From assembly GCF_036226505.1 (NCBI RefSeq), contig NZ_CP108484.1, forward strand, positions 7,969,501 to 8,033,500: 64,000 nt of DNA, read 5' to 3'. Both the position numbers and the translations under genes were made by a program. The notes under the pieces are model-generated. The model had not been told where the DNA came from. It ran no database searches and was given only the letters and a program-made list of their open reading frames with translations. Source of the stretch: Kitasatospora sp. NBC_01246. Its GTDB lineage: Bacteria > Actinomycetota > Actinomycetes > Streptomycetales > Streptomycetaceae. Shown one piece after another: positions 27,785-36,009 of this stretch (position 1 is the first letter of the stretch; every line of letters starts with the position of its first letter).

Positions 27785-28806
27785 CCGCGATCCAGCTCGT
27801 CATCGGGCTGCTCACGCTGGTGACCAACGCCTTCTTCGTCGGCGGCGAGTTCGCCCTCATCTCGGTGCGGCGCAGCCAGATCGAACCGCGCGCGGAAGCC
27901 GGCGACCGGCGCGCCCGCACGGTGATCTGGGGTCTGGAGCACGTCTCCGCGATGCTGGCCACCGCCCAGCTCGGCATCACCGTCTCCTCGCTGGTGCTCG
28001 GCGCGGTCGCGGAACCCGCGATCGCCCACCTGCTGGAGCCCCCCCTGCACAGCGTCGGCGTGCCGGACGCCCTGATCCACTCGATCGCCTTCGTCGTCGC
28101 GCTGACCGTGGCGACCTACCTCCACATGCTGCTCGGCGAGATGATCCCCAAGAACATCGCCCTGGCCGCGCCGGAGAAGGCCGCCTACCTGCTGGTGCCG
28201 CCGCTGGTCGCGGTGACCCGCGCGGTACGGCCGATCGCCTTCTCCATCAACGCCTTCGCCAACCGGATCCTGCGCCTGCTGAAGGTCGAGCCCAAGGACG
28301 AGGTCGCCTCGGTGTTCACCGAGGAGGAGCTGGCCCGCATGGTCAAGGACTCCTCCGACGCCGAGCTGCTCAGCGACCGCGACACCGAGCTGTTGCGGGA
28401 CGCCCTGGAGCTGGGCTCGCGCCCGGTCTCCGAGGTGGTCACCCCGCGCGAGGAGATCGTCTTCGCCGGCCCCGGCACCACGCCGGTCGAGCTGGAGCAG
28501 CTCGCCGCCCGGACGGGGTTCTCCCGCTTCCCGGTGCTGGACGCGGACCGGACGGTGCTCGGCTACCTGCACATCAAGGACGCCCTGGAGCAGGACGGCG
28601 CCCGCGACCGGCCGTTCCCGGCCCGCGCGCTGCGCCCGATCGCGCGCGTCCCCGAGTCCACCCCGCTGGACGACGTGCTGACCGCCATGCGCCGCTCCGG
28701 CACCCACCTGGCCGCCGCGATCGCCGCCGACGGCACCGCCTCCGGCCTGGTCACCATGGAGGACGTCCTCAAGGAGCTGGTCCGCCCGGCCCCCGCGCGG
28801 TCGTAG
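27781..28806 (+). CDS. CNNM/CBS membrane protein, second copy
   Basis: 341 residues, same layout as the preceding gene but without the C-terminal CorC-like domain: CNNM membrane part (VTNAFFVGGEFALISVRRSQIE; ATAQLGITVSSLVLGAVAEPAI; LGEMIPKNIAL) and a CBS pair (EVVTPREEIVFAGP; GFSRFPVLDADRTVLGYLHIKDALE; LVTMEDVLKELVRP). The ATGA overlap with the first copy implies coupled translation, and such pairs are common in actinomycetes, probably acting as a heteromer in the membrane. Two hairpins downstream probably end the operon. Confidence 0.92.
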   Translation: MTAIQLVIGLLTLVTNAFFVGGEFALISVRRSQIEPRAEAGDRRARTVIWGLEHVSAMLATAQLGITVSSLVLGAVAEPAIAHLLEPPLHSVGVPDALIHSIAFVVALTVATYLHMLLGEMIPKNIALAAPEKAAYLLVPPLVAVTRAVRPIAFSINAFANRILRLLKVEPKDEVASVFTEEELARMVKDSSDAELLSDRDTELLRDALELGSRPVSEVVTPREEIVFAGPGTTPVELEQLAARTGFSRFPVLDADRTVLGYLHIKDALEQDGARDRPFPARALRPIARVPESTPLDDVLTAMRRSGTHLAAAIAADGTASGLVTMEDVLKELVRPAPARS

Positions 28807-28848
28807 CAGCGGGCGGGACGCGCGCCCGCCGCCCGCACCCGTGACACG

Positions 28849-28876
28849 GCCCGCCCCGGACGCCACTGGGGCGGGC
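28849..28876 (+). terminator. Hairpin downstream of the CNNM/CBS operon
   Basis: GCCCGCCCC (28849-28857) pairs with GGGGCGGGC (28868-28876) around a 10-nt loop, 43 bp after the second CNNM gene. First of two consecutive hairpins. Confidence 0.5.
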
Positions 28877-28917
28877 TGCGGGCTTTCCGGAGCCGCCGCG
28901 CGCCGGCGCGACCGGCG

Positions 28918-28962
28918 ACCGCCCCTGCCGGCCCGACGGCCTGCCGGCCCGGCAGGGGCGGT
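28918..28962 (+). terminator. Strong terminator hairpin after the CNNM/CBS operon
   Basis: A 14-bp stem (28918-28931 with 28949-28962) and a 17-nt loop, followed by T residues (28962-28964): the closest thing to a classical intrinsic terminator in this part of the window. Confidence 0.65.
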
Positions 28963-29036
28963 TTCGGCCATCCGGGGCCGGAGCGGCGCAAGAGGCACCC
29001 TTGTCGCCGTAGGCCGGGCAGCTGTTCCATGGCGGT

Positions 29037-29972
29037 ATGGTCCGAAGCGAGCTCGTTCTGATGACCGATCACAGCTCGACCGAGGGCAGCCGGGAGATCC
29101 TGTCGACCGCCGTGCGGGAACTCACCGGCCGGGCACCCGTCCTCCTCGACGCCCGGCACTTCATGACCGGCGGCACCGGCCGGATCTCCGGCTCCGGTGC
29201 TTCCGGCGCGGGCGGCGGCCTCCGGCTGGAGGTACCCGGCGAGGGCGTCGCCGTGACGGCCGGGGCGGTGATCGTCTACGAGATCCCGCCGCACCGGCGC
29301 CGCGACTTCGAGCAGTGCCAGCGCCTGCTCGGCGCCCACGGCGCCCGCTCGCTCGGCACCGACGTGGACGCCTGGCGGGTGGCCACCGAGAAGGACCGCA
29401 CCGTCGAACGTTTCACCCGGGACGGCATCGCGCACATGCCCACCGTCGCTTTCTCCCGGCCCGCCCCGGGGGCCGTCGCCGAGGCCTTCGACCGGCTCGG
29501 CGGCGACGTCTGGGCCCGGCCGACCGTCGGGATGGGCGGCAACGACGTCTTCCACCTCACCACCGCTGCCCAACTCGCCGCCGCCGTCCGCTACTACGCC
29601 GAGGCGGGGGCCGACTGGCTGATCGCCCGCGACGCCCGGAACTTCACCGCGGACGGCCGGCGCCACCAGTACCGGGTGGTGGTCCTCGACGGACGCGTGG
29701 TGCGCGCCGTCGAGCACGTCCAGCCGGACCCGGACGCGCCCTGCAACGAGAGCCGGGGCGCTCTCTCGGCCGTCCTGCCGGAAAGTGAACTACCGGCCGG
29801 TCTGGCCGAGTTGGCGATCTCCGCGACCAAGTCGCTCGGCCTCCCGCTGGCCGGCGTCGACCTCGCGGCCGAGAGCGGCGGCGTGGTCTTCGAGGTGAAC
29901 GTCCACCCGCAGTTCGGCACCGTCGGCGGCCTGGAGTCGACCGCCGTCCCGTACGTGGCCGCGCACCTCTAG
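29037..29972 (+). CDS. ATP-grasp (RimK-like) domain protein
   Basis: 311 residues. The ATP-grasp pattern is visible in EKDRTVERFTRDGIAHMPTVAFSR, VWARPTVGMGGNDVFHLTTAAQL (glycine-rich loop), DWLIARDARNFTADGRRHQYRVVVLDGRVVRAV (central strands) and AGVDLAAESGGVVFEVNVHPQFG (metal site ending ExNxxP). The family forms amide-type bonds using ATP; RimK-like members modify proteins or small acids. There is no adjacent peptide gene or leader, so the substrate is unknown. Neither ATG 29037 nor ATG 29061 has a strong ribosome site. It is separated from the CNNM operon by two hairpins. Confidence 0.82.
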   Translation: MVRSELVLMTDHSSTEGSREILSTAVRELTGRAPVLLDARHFMTGGTGRISGSGASGAGGGLRLEVPGEGVAVTAGAVIVYEIPPHRRRDFEQCQRLLGAHGARSLGTDVDAWRVATEKDRTVERFTRDGIAHMPTVAFSRPAPGAVAEAFDRLGGDVWARPTVGMGGNDVFHLTTAAQLAAAVRYYAEAGADWLIARDARNFTADGRRHQYRVVVLDGRVVRAVEHVQPDPDAPCNESRGALSAVLPESELPAGLAELAISATKSLGLPLAGVDLAAESGGVVFEVNVHPQFGTVGGLESTAVPYVAAHL

Positions 29973-30031
29973 CCGGGGCCGGGGCGCCACTCCGGTCGGG
30001 GCCCTGGTCGGAGGCACGGGCGCGAGGGTAC

Positions 30032-30037
30032 TAGAAT
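30032..30037 (+). promoter_or_regulatory. Candidate -10 element for the corA leader transcript
   Basis: TAGAAT, a good -10 hexamer, ends 18 nt before the first base of the M-box, which would place the transcript start at about 30044 and give a leader of about 545 nt. No convincing -35 is seen. Confidence 0.45.
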
Positions 30038-30055
30038 CGGGACAGTTGTGCAGGC

Positions 30056-30212
30056 ACCTCGTTCGGTGAGGCGTCGCCACGGACACAGGCCACTGACCCC
30101 ACGACGTCGAGAGACGCCCAGGTTCAGGACAGGTCTCCCCGGCCTAAGGGGTGACCCCAAGTGGCTGCACCCCCGGGTGCTACGCCGTGGCGTGCCAAAG
30201 CTCTGACGAGAT
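30056..30212 (+). promoter_or_regulatory. M-box (ykoK leader) Mg2+-sensing riboswitch
   Basis: The conserved blocks of the M-box aptamer occur in order: CTCGTTCGGTGAGGC (from 30058), GAGAGACGCC (about 30110), CCTAAGGGGTGA (about 30143), GGCTGCACCC...GGGTGCT (about 30163-30181) and GTGCCAAAGCTCTGACGAG (30192-30210). CTCGT (30058-30062) pairs with ACGAG (30206-30210) to close the outer helix. M-boxes compact on binding Mg2+ and lower expression of Mg2+-transport genes, and the next full-length gene here is corA. Recognition is from memory of the consensus; a covariance search would confirm it. Confidence 0.88.
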
Positions 30213-30336
30213 CAGGGGTGCCCACCCGTCCCCGCAGGGCAGCCGTGCCCTCGGCCGTACGGCGTGGCTCGCTCCCTGATGGCCCGGTAACGGCGACCCG
30301 GGGTACGGGCGCCCCGACGGCGAGGAGGTGAGAGCT

Positions 30337-30459
30337 GTGGATCCCAGTAGTCCGGGCCGAAGTCGGCCCTGCCCCGGCACCGCCCCCTCTTCTCCTGGCC
30401 CCCGGCACCCCTCCTCCCGTACCGCCCCCGCTCCCCGCCGCCGCACCGCCCGTCGCTGA
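30337..30459 (+). CDS. Proline-rich leader ORF between the M-box and corA
   Basis: A 40-codon ORF starting GTG with a near-perfect ribosome site GAGGAGGTGA ending about 5 nt before it. It encodes MDPSSPGRSRPCPGTAPSSP and continues, with 10 prolines in 40 residues and an Arg-rich end (PRRRTARR). Its position (aptamer, then a short Pro-rich ORF starting Met-Asp-Pro, then the Mg2+ transporter) is strikingly like mgtL ahead of Salmonella mgtA, where slow or failed translation of Pro codons at low Mg2+ raises expression. The two sequences are not claimed to be homologous. The stop codon lies in the loop of a hairpin (30448-30467). Peptide production is untested. Confidence 0.6.
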   Translation: MDPSSPGRSRPCPGTAPSSPGPRHPSSRTAPAPRRRTARR

Positions 30460-30497
30460 CGACGGGCCACCGCGCGGCCGGGCGCCGTGCGCGGTGG
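30448..30497 (+). promoter_or_regulatory. Attenuator-like hairpins at the leader-ORF stop codon
   Basis: GCCCGTCG (30448-30455) pairs perfectly with CGACGGGC (30460-30467) around the loop CTGA, which contains the TGA stop of the leader ORF. The next hairpin pairs CCACCGCGC (30467-30475) with GCGCGGTGG (30489-30497). They share base 30467. A ribosome at the leader stop would cover the first hairpin and leave the second free to form. No U-run follows. Confidence 0.5.
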
Positions 30498-30588
30498 AGG
30501 CCGGCCGGGCGCCTCCCCACCCGCCCCGGCTTCCCGCGACCGACGTCCAGGGAGCGCGGCGGACCCCGAACCGTGGAGGTACCCCGCC

Positions 30589-31758
30589 ATGTCCGACTGG
30601 CGTGTGCGCGCCGTGCGCGCGAGCAAGCGTCCGTTCTCCCGCTCCGACAACACCGCCCCCGGCGGCGAGGTCCAGCCGGCGCCCGAGCACTCGATGGACC
30701 CCCGGCCCGACCAGCCGGTCGAGCCCGTGGCGCTGGAGCGCTCCGTCGTGGAGGCCGCCGTCTACCGCGACGGCCGCCGGGTCGAGCCGCCCGCCAGCCT
30801 CGCCGACATCTACCGCCAACTGCCCGCCAAGCCCGGCACGATGGCCTGGATCGGGCTGTTCCGGCCCGCCGAGGCCCAGCTGCTGGAGGCCGCCGAGCGG
30901 TTCAACCTGCACGAGCTCGCGGTCGAGGACGCCATCGTCGCCCACCAGCGGCCGAAGCTGGAGCGCTACGGCGACACGCTGTTCGTCGTGCTGCGCGCCG
31001 CCCGCTACCTGGACGACGTGGAGGAGGTCGACTTCGGCGAGGTCCACCTCTTCGTCGGCCCCGACTTCGTCCTCACCGTGCGCCACTCGCAGGCGCCCGA
31101 CCTCTCCGCGGTGCGCCGCCGGCTGGAGGACGACCCGGAGCTGCTCGCCCTCGGCCCCGAGGCCGTGCTGTACGCGGTGCTGGACGCGGTGGTCGACGGC
31201 TACGCGCCGGTGATCGCCGGTCTCCAGCACGACATCGACGAGATCGAGACCGAGGTGTTCGGCGGCGACCCGCAGGTCTCCCGGCGCATCTACGAACTCT
31301 CCCGCGAGGTGATCGAGCTCCAGCGGGCCACCCGGCCGCTGCTGGAGATCATGAAGAGCCTGGAGGCGGGCTTCGGCAAGTACGGCACCGACGACGAGCT
31401 CCAGCGGTACCTGCGGGACGTCGCCGACCACGCCACCTACGCCGCCGAGCGGGTGGACGGCTTCCGGCAGATGCTGCAGAACATCCTCACCGTCAACGCG
31501 ACCCTGGTGTCGCAGCGGCAGAACGAGGAGATGAAGCAGCTGGCCGAGGCCGGGCACATGCAGAACGACGAGATCAAGAAGATCTCCTCCTGGGCCGCCA
31601 TCCTGTTCGCGCCGACCCTGATCGGGACCGTCTACGGCATGAACTTCGAGAAGATGCCCGAGCTCAAGTGGGCCTTCGGCTATCCGTTCGCGATCGGCCT
31701 GATGGCGCTGGTCTGCGTGAGCCTCTACTTCATCTTCAAGCGGCGCGACTGGCTGTAG
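30589..31758 (+). CDS. corA: CorA-family Mg2+/Co2+ transporter
   Basis: 389 residues. A large cytoplasmic N-terminal domain (LHELAVEDAIVAHQRPKLERYGDTLFVVLRAARY; HDIDEIETEVFGG) is followed by a long stalk helix and two C-terminal membrane helices joined by the periplasmic YGMNFEKMPE loop; the signature GMN is residues 350-352. The protein ends with basic residues (FKRRDWL) as usual. It imports Mg2+ as a homopentamer. GGAGGT lies 8 nt before ATG 30589. The ~545-nt leader with M-box and proline-rich ORF indicates Mg2+-controlled expression. Most M-boxes I know of precede MgtE or MgtA genes, so CorA is a less usual client. Confidence 0.95.
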   Translation: MSDWRVRAVRASKRPFSRSDNTAPGGEVQPAPEHSMDPRPDQPVEPVALERSVVEAAVYRDGRRVEPPASLADIYRQLPAKPGTMAWIGLFRPAEAQLLEAAERFNLHELAVEDAIVAHQRPKLERYGDTLFVVLRAARYLDDVEEVDFGEVHLFVGPDFVLTVRHSQAPDLSAVRRRLEDDPELLALGPEAVLYAVLDAVVDGYAPVIAGLQHDIDEIETEVFGGDPQVSRRIYELSREVIELQRATRPLLEIMKSLEAGFGKYGTDDELQRYLRDVADHATYAAERVDGFRQMLQNILTVNATLVSQRQNEEMKQLAEAGHMQNDEIKKISSWAAILFAPTLIGTVYGMNFEKMPELKWAFGYPFAIGLMALVCVSLYFIFKRRDWL

Positions 31759-31787
31759 CGGGGGAGCGGGGCGGGGATCCGACCCCG

Positions 31788-31940
31788 GGCGTACGGGTCC
31801 GGGGCTCTCGGCGTACGGGGTCGGCCGTTCCGGCGTACGGGGCCGGCACTCCGGGCGTACGGGCCCGGGGCTCCCGGCGTACGGGGCCGGCACTTCCGGC
31901 GTACGGGCCGGGACCTCCGGTGTAGGGGACCGGGCCGGTG
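31788..31940. repeat. 22-bp tandem repeat, six good copies plus one degenerate
   Basis: The core GGCGTACGGG begins at 31788, 31810, 31832, 31854, 31876 and 31898, exactly 22 bp apart, with a degenerate copy (GGTGTAGGGG) at 31919. The consensus unit is roughly GGCGTACGGGGCCGGNNCT plus 3 bp. It fills most of the space between corA (stop 31758) and the LuxR-type gene (start 32017). 22 bp is about two helical turns, so each core faces the same side of the DNA. Confidence 0.93.
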
Positions 31941-32016
31941 CCATCCCTGCGGGGGATCCGGCACCCCGCCGATCGGCGCGCGCCCGGTGCTTGGTGTGCG
32001 TGCTAGCTTCCGGGCC

Positions 32017-33090
32017 ATGGGATCACGTGGGTCACGCGCGGCCGCGGCGCAGCAGGCGATCGAGGGCGTAAGGGAGTTGGCCGGTGCGGGGCTGACGGCC
32101 GAGCAGGTGTTCCGGCGGGCCGACGAACTGCTGCGCGACGTCCTGGAGTACGACGCCGTCTGCTGGCACACCGCCGACCCGGCGACCGGTCTGGTCAACT
32201 CCGTGCTGAGTGACGACCTCAGCCTGGACTCCTTCGAGAACGCCGTCCGGCTGGAGGTGTGGGCCGACGACCCGGCCACCTTCCCCAGGATCCGCCGCAG
32301 CGGCGTCCGGGCCGAGACGCTCAGCCGGGCGACCCAGGGCCGCCCCGAGCGTGCCGCCCGCTTCCGCGAGCAGATCGCCCCGGCCGGGTTCGGCGACGAG
32401 CTGCGCGCGACCTTCGACGCGCACGGCGGGATGTGGGGCTGCGCCGCGTTCATGCGGGCGGCCGCCCGGGGGCACTTCCTCGGCCGCCACCGCGAGCTCG
32501 CCGACACCGCGGCCCGGCACCTGGGCCACGCGCTGCGGGCCTGCCACCTGCCGACGGGCGGCGGGGCGGACGCCGACGCGGGACCGGCCGTCGTGGTGCT
32601 GGGCCCGTCGAACCGGCTGGTCGCCCTCTCCGGTCCGGCCGAGGAACTGCTCGCCCGGCTGGCCGACCCGTCCCGCACCTCGCTGGGGCTGCCGACCGCC
32701 TTCGCGATGGCCGCCGAGCAGGCCCGCCGCACGGCGAGCGGGCTGCCGGTGCCCCAGGCGAAGATCCGCATCCAGTCCGGCGACGGCCGCTGGTACGTGC
32801 TGCACGGCTCGTCGCTGCAGGGCTCCGCGGCCGACGAGGTGACGGTGGTGGCGACGGCGGCCACCCCGGCCGACGCGATGCCGCTCTACCTCTCCGCGTA
32901 CGGGCTGACCGCGCGCGAGCAGGAGGTCGCCCTGCTGCTGGTGCGCGGCTGCGACACCCGGGACGTCTCACGGCTGTTGACGATGAAGCCCTACACCGTG
33001 CAGGACCACCTCAAGTCGGTGTTCGCCAAGGCGGGAGTGGCCAGCCGCCGCGAGCTGATAGCCCGGATCATGCTCGGCGGCGGGCACTGA
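32017..33090 (+). CDS. LuxR-type regulator with GAF-like N-terminal domain
   Basis: 357 residues. The C-terminal 65 residues are a LuxR/NarL helix-turn-helix: YGLTAREQEVALLLVRGCDTRDVSRLLTMKPYTVQDHLKSVFAKAGVASRRELIARIM. The N-terminal half (LLRDVLEYDAVCWHTADPATGLVNS and onwards) resembles a GAF-type sensory domain of a family common in actinomycetes; the ligand is unknown. There is no kinase partner or receiver domain. ATG 32017 is chosen because upstream in-frame sequence overlaps the repeat-flanking region and is not conserved-looking. The 22-bp tandem repeat lies directly upstream and may hold its binding sites. Confidence 0.9.
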   Translation: MGSRGSRAAAAQQAIEGVRELAGAGLTAEQVFRRADELLRDVLEYDAVCWHTADPATGLVNSVLSDDLSLDSFENAVRLEVWADDPATFPRIRRSGVRAETLSRATQGRPERAARFREQIAPAGFGDELRATFDAHGGMWGCAAFMRAAARGHFLGRHRELADTAARHLGHALRACHLPTGGGADADAGPAVVVLGPSNRLVALSGPAEELLARLADPSRTSLGLPTAFAMAAEQARRTASGLPVPQAKIRIQSGDGRWYVLHGSSLQGSAADEVTVVATAATPADAMPLYLSAYGLTAREQEVALLLVRGCDTRDVSRLLTMKPYTVQDHLKSVFAKAGVASRRELIARIMLGGGH

Positions 33091-33173
33091 GCGGGGCGGC
33101 GGGGCGGGCGACGGGACCCGGTCGGCCGATGCCCGTTTGACAAATCCCCTTGCCGGAGCGGCAGATAGGAGCC

Positions 33174-33833
33174 ATGGCCGACCACCCCCACGACAGCGTC
33201 CACCCCACCGCAGACCCCACCGCGGACCCCCGCGGCGCCGCCGGTGACGACCTCGCCGCGGTCCTGACCACGGTGGGCCCCCGCCTGCGGGCCCTGCGGC
33301 GCGAGCGCGGCAGCACCCTGGCCGGGCTGAGCGCGGCGACCGGGATCTCCCTCAGCACGCTGTCCCGCCTGGAGTCCGGTCAGCGCAAGCCGACCCTGGA
33401 ACTGCTGCTCCCGCTCGCCCGGGAGTACCGGGTGCCGCTGGACGAACTGGTCGGCGCCCCGGCCACCGGCGACCCGCGGATCCACGCCCGCCCGTTCAAG
33501 CGCTACGGCCAGACCTTCATCCCGCTCACCCGACACCTCGGCGGGCTGCACGCCTACAAGCACATCATGCCGCCGGGCCACGGCGCCGGCCCCGAGCTCG
33601 AAACGCGGGTGCACGAGGGCCACGAGTGGGTCTACGTGCTCGCCGGGCGGCTGCGCCTGCTGCTCGGCTCGCAGGACCTCGTCCTCACCGCCGGGGAGGC
33701 CGCCGAGTTCGACACCAGGACCCCGCACGCGTTCGGCAACGCCGGGCCGAACGCGGTCGAGTTCCTCAGCCTGTTCGGCGCCCAGGGCGAACGCATCCAC
33801 GTCCGGGCGAAGCCGGGAACCCCCGTTCGTTAG
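33174..33833 (+). CDS. XRE-cupin transcriptional regulator
   Basis: 219 residues: an XRE helix-turn-helix (VGPRLRALRRERGSTLAGLSAATGISLSTLSRLESGQRKPTLELLLPLAREY, about 35-85) followed by a cupin sensor domain (ETRVHEGHEWVYVLAGRLRLLLGSQDLVLTAGEAAEFDTRTPHAFGN, about 140-190) with the His/Glu metal-site pattern HEGHE...H. Members regulate small-molecule metabolism. AGGAG lies just before ATG 33174. TTGACA at 33137-33142 could be a -35, which would put the transcript start very near the start codon. Ends at a strong bidirectional terminator. Confidence 0.92.
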   Translation: MADHPHDSVHPTADPTADPRGAAGDDLAAVLTTVGPRLRALRRERGSTLAGLSAATGISLSTLSRLESGQRKPTLELLLPLAREYRVPLDELVGAPATGDPRIHARPFKRYGQTFIPLTRHLGGLHAYKHIMPPGHGAGPELETRVHEGHEWVYVLAGRLRLLLGSQDLVLTAGEAAEFDTRTPHAFGNAGPNAVEFLSLFGAQGERIHVRAKPGTPVR

Positions 33834-33933
33834 CTGTCCGCGGGGTGCCGATCGGGGCCCCGCGAGGCGGTGCGGAGGGGGCCGGGGACGAGTGTCGAGG
33901 CGAGCGCGGGGCGCGGCACGAGCGGCGGTCCGG

Positions 33934-33982
33934 CCGCGCCGCGGCCGTCCCCCCGGGGTCCGGGGGGACGGCCGCGGCGCGG
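33934..33982. terminator. Strong bidirectional terminator
   Basis: A perfect 21-bp stem (33934-33954 with 33962-33982) with a 7-nt loop lies between the XRE-cupin gene (plus, stop 33833) and the alpha/beta hydrolase gene (minus, stop 33989). One of the longest hairpins of this kind in the window. Confidence 0.8.
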
Positions 33983-33988
33983 GGGCAC

Positions 33989-34816
33989 TCAGGACTTGAG
34001 GAACTCCAGGAGGTCGGCCTCGAAGGCGGTCCGGTACGCCCCGTGCAGACCGTGCGAGCCGCCCGGGTAGACCTTGAGGACGTTGTCCGGGACGAGCTTC
34101 GCCGCCTTCAGCGCGGCGGCCGCGATCGGGACGATCTGGTCGTCGTCACCGTGCGCGATCAGCGTGGGGACGTCGATGCGCCGCAGGTCCTCGGTGAAGT
34201 CCGTCTCGGAGAACTGCCGGACGCACTCGTACGCGCCGCGCGCGCCGACCTGCATGCCCCAGAGCCAGAACGCCCGGCGGATGCCCGCGGCGCCGACGAG
34301 GTCCGCGTCGGGGCGGTCGAACCCGTAGAAGGACTCGCTGAGCTCCCAGTAGAACTGCGAGCGGTTGCCGTCGACCCCGGCCCGGATGTCGTCGAACGCG
34401 GCGAGGGGCGTCCCCTCGGGATTGCCGGGGCCCTGCAGCATCAGCGGCGGGACGGCGCCGAGCAGGACGGCCTTGGCGGCCCGGGCCGACCCGTGCCGGC
34501 CGAGGTAGCGCGCCACCTCGCCGCCGCCGGTCGAATGGCCCACCAGGACGGCGTCACGCAGGTCCAACTGCTCGATCAGCTGGGCGAGGTCGTCGGCGTA
34601 GGTGTCCATGTCGTTACCGTGCCAGGGCTGGTCGGACCGGCCGTGGCCGCGCCGGTCGTGGGCGATCGCACGGAAGCCGTTCCCGGCGACCAGCCGCAGC
34701 TGTTCGTCCCACACGTCGGCGTTCAGCGGCCAGCCGTGACTGAAGACGACGGGGCGGCCGCTGCCCCAGTCCTTGTAGTGGATCCGGGTGCCGTCGCTGG
34801 TGGTGATGGTGGGCAA
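33989..34816 (-). CDS. Alpha/beta-hydrolase (non-haem chloroperoxidase-like)
   Basis: 275 residues. Fold markers: [18 protein letters not shown] (oxyanion-hole HGW), [36 protein letters not shown] (nucleophile elbow GHSTGG, Ser), [17 protein letters not shown] (acid) and SHGLHGAY (catalytic His). The sequence is closest in feel to bacterial cofactor-free haloperoxidases/esterases. The start is TTG 34816: GGAG lies 5 nt upstream and the conserved [17 protein letters not shown] begins immediately after; no suitable ATG or GTG exists. The substrate is unknown. Confidence 0.93.
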   Translation of the reverse strand: MPTITTSDGTRIHYKDWGSGRPVVFSHGWPLNADVWDEQLRLVAGNGFRAIAHDRRGHGRSDQPWHGNDMDTYADDLAQLIEQLDLRDAVLVGHSTGGGEVARYLGRHGSARAAKAVLLGAVPPLMLQGPGNPEGTPLAAFDDIRAGVDGNRSQFYWELSESFYGFDRPDADLVGAAGIRRAFWLWGMQVGARGAYECVRQFSETDFTEDLRRIDVPTLIAHGDDDQIVPIAAAALKAAKLVPDNVLKVYPGGSHGLHGAYRTAFEADLLEFLKS

Positions 34817-35170
34817 GGGGGCTCCTTCGCACGGGATGCGGGACGGGGAGGAGGTGGGGACAGGGCGGGGTCGGGGCTTCGGCTGTCCCCGGGGCGGGTC
34901 GGTCGTGCGGGTCGGGCGGCCCGGTGAGGCATGACCGCGCACTCCGCCGACGCTAGGCCCGGAGCGGGCCCGCCGCCCCGCGAAGGTGACGCTCCGTCAG
35001 CGTGTCGGCCGGGAACGTCGGCCGAACGGGTGACCGAGGACTGGTGCCGAGGCAGCCCGGGCCCGCCCGGCCGACGGTTCGGCGACGGCCCCCGGCCGGT
35101 GCTGGACAGCTGCCATCGCGCCTGGTGGGCAGCGGTCCGCCGGGCGTCCGGGCCGTCCTATGCTGGCGGG
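34817..35170. other. Divergent intergenic region
   Basis: 354 bp between the alpha/beta-hydrolase (minus) and the HTH-type gene (plus). I see no gene, repeat or convincing promoter; open frames here are low-complexity. Confidence 0.5.
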
Positions 35171-35917
35171 ATGACCGAACTTCCCGGCTTCGCCGCGCTG
35201 CTGGCCCGACTGCTGGACCACCGGGGCCCGGAGCCCGCCGAGTCGGCCCGCCGGGCCGGCGTCACCGACGCCGAGCTGGCAGCGGTGCTGGACGGCGCCG
35301 CGCCGGATCCGGCGCTGCTGCGCCGACTCGCGCCCGCCCTCGGCCTGGACACCGCCGACCTGTTCGAGATCGCGGCGCTGCCGCTGCCGGCGGACCTCGC
35401 GCCGGCCGGCGGGATGGCCACCACCTCGATCGTCGGCGTGGTGCGGTTCGGCATGGCGCTGCCGGCCGACCGGCGGGCGGAACTGCGCTCCTTCGTCGCC
35501 TCGCTGCCGCCGGCCGACCGGCCGGGGCGGATCGAGGGGCTGCCCGCCTCGGCGCCGGACCCGGCCTCCGCCGGGAACCTGCTGATGCGGATGGTCGCCA
35601 CCCGGAACCTCGGGTGGACCGGAACCACGAAGATCTTCCACCTGCTCACCGGCCGGTACTGGATGTCCGACGCGTACGGGCGGATCTCCTCCGGGGCGGA
35701 CGCGCCCGCCCCGGACCTGGTCGCCGACTTCGCGCTCGTGCTGGGCATCCCGGCGGGCGACCTGGCGGCGCTCCTCGGGATGCCGCTGCCGCCGGAACTG
35801 CCCGGGCCGGACGCCGCCGTCGCGGACGCCGCCCTGCTGCTCCGGGGCCTGCGGCGGCTGGGCGTCGCGCAGCTGCGCGAGGCGGAGGACCTGGCGAGGG
35901 CCCTGCAGCCGTCCTGA
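35171..35917 (+). CDS. HTH-type putative regulator of unknown family
   Basis: 248 residues. The first ~75 resemble an XRE-like helix-turn-helix (FAALLARLLDHRGPEPAESARRAGVTDAELAAVLDGAAPDPALLRRLAPALGLDTADLFEIA). The middle has VRFGMALPADRRAELRSFVASL and MVATRNLGWTGTTKIFHLLTGRYWMSDAYGRISSG; the end again reads like an HTH-associated helical region (LGIPAGDLAALLGMPLPPEL). I do not recognise a named family, though similar proteins seem common in streptomycetes. ATG 35171 is the first start after a long stretch without coding character. Probably a monocistronic cytoplasmic regulator. Confidence 0.7.
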   Translation: MTELPGFAALLARLLDHRGPEPAESARRAGVTDAELAAVLDGAAPDPALLRRLAPALGLDTADLFEIAALPLPADLAPAGGMATTSIVGVVRFGMALPADRRAELRSFVASLPPADRPGRIEGLPASAPDPASAGNLLMRMVATRNLGWTGTTKIFHLLTGRYWMSDAYGRISSGADAPAPDLVADFALVLGIPAGDLAALLGMPLPPELPGPDAAVADAALLLRGLRRLGVAQLREAEDLARALQPS

Positions 35918-36009
35918 CCGGGGCGGGCGGGCGGTGGTGCGGTCGGCCGGTGGCCCGGGCGGCGGGCGGTGCGGCCCACCGATGATCCGGGCGGGCTCCG
36001 GCACGGATC

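Noticed and set aside
31788-31940. CRISPR-like array
   Set aside because: Units are contiguous with no unique spacers between repeats, and no cas gene is present; it is a simple tandem repeat.
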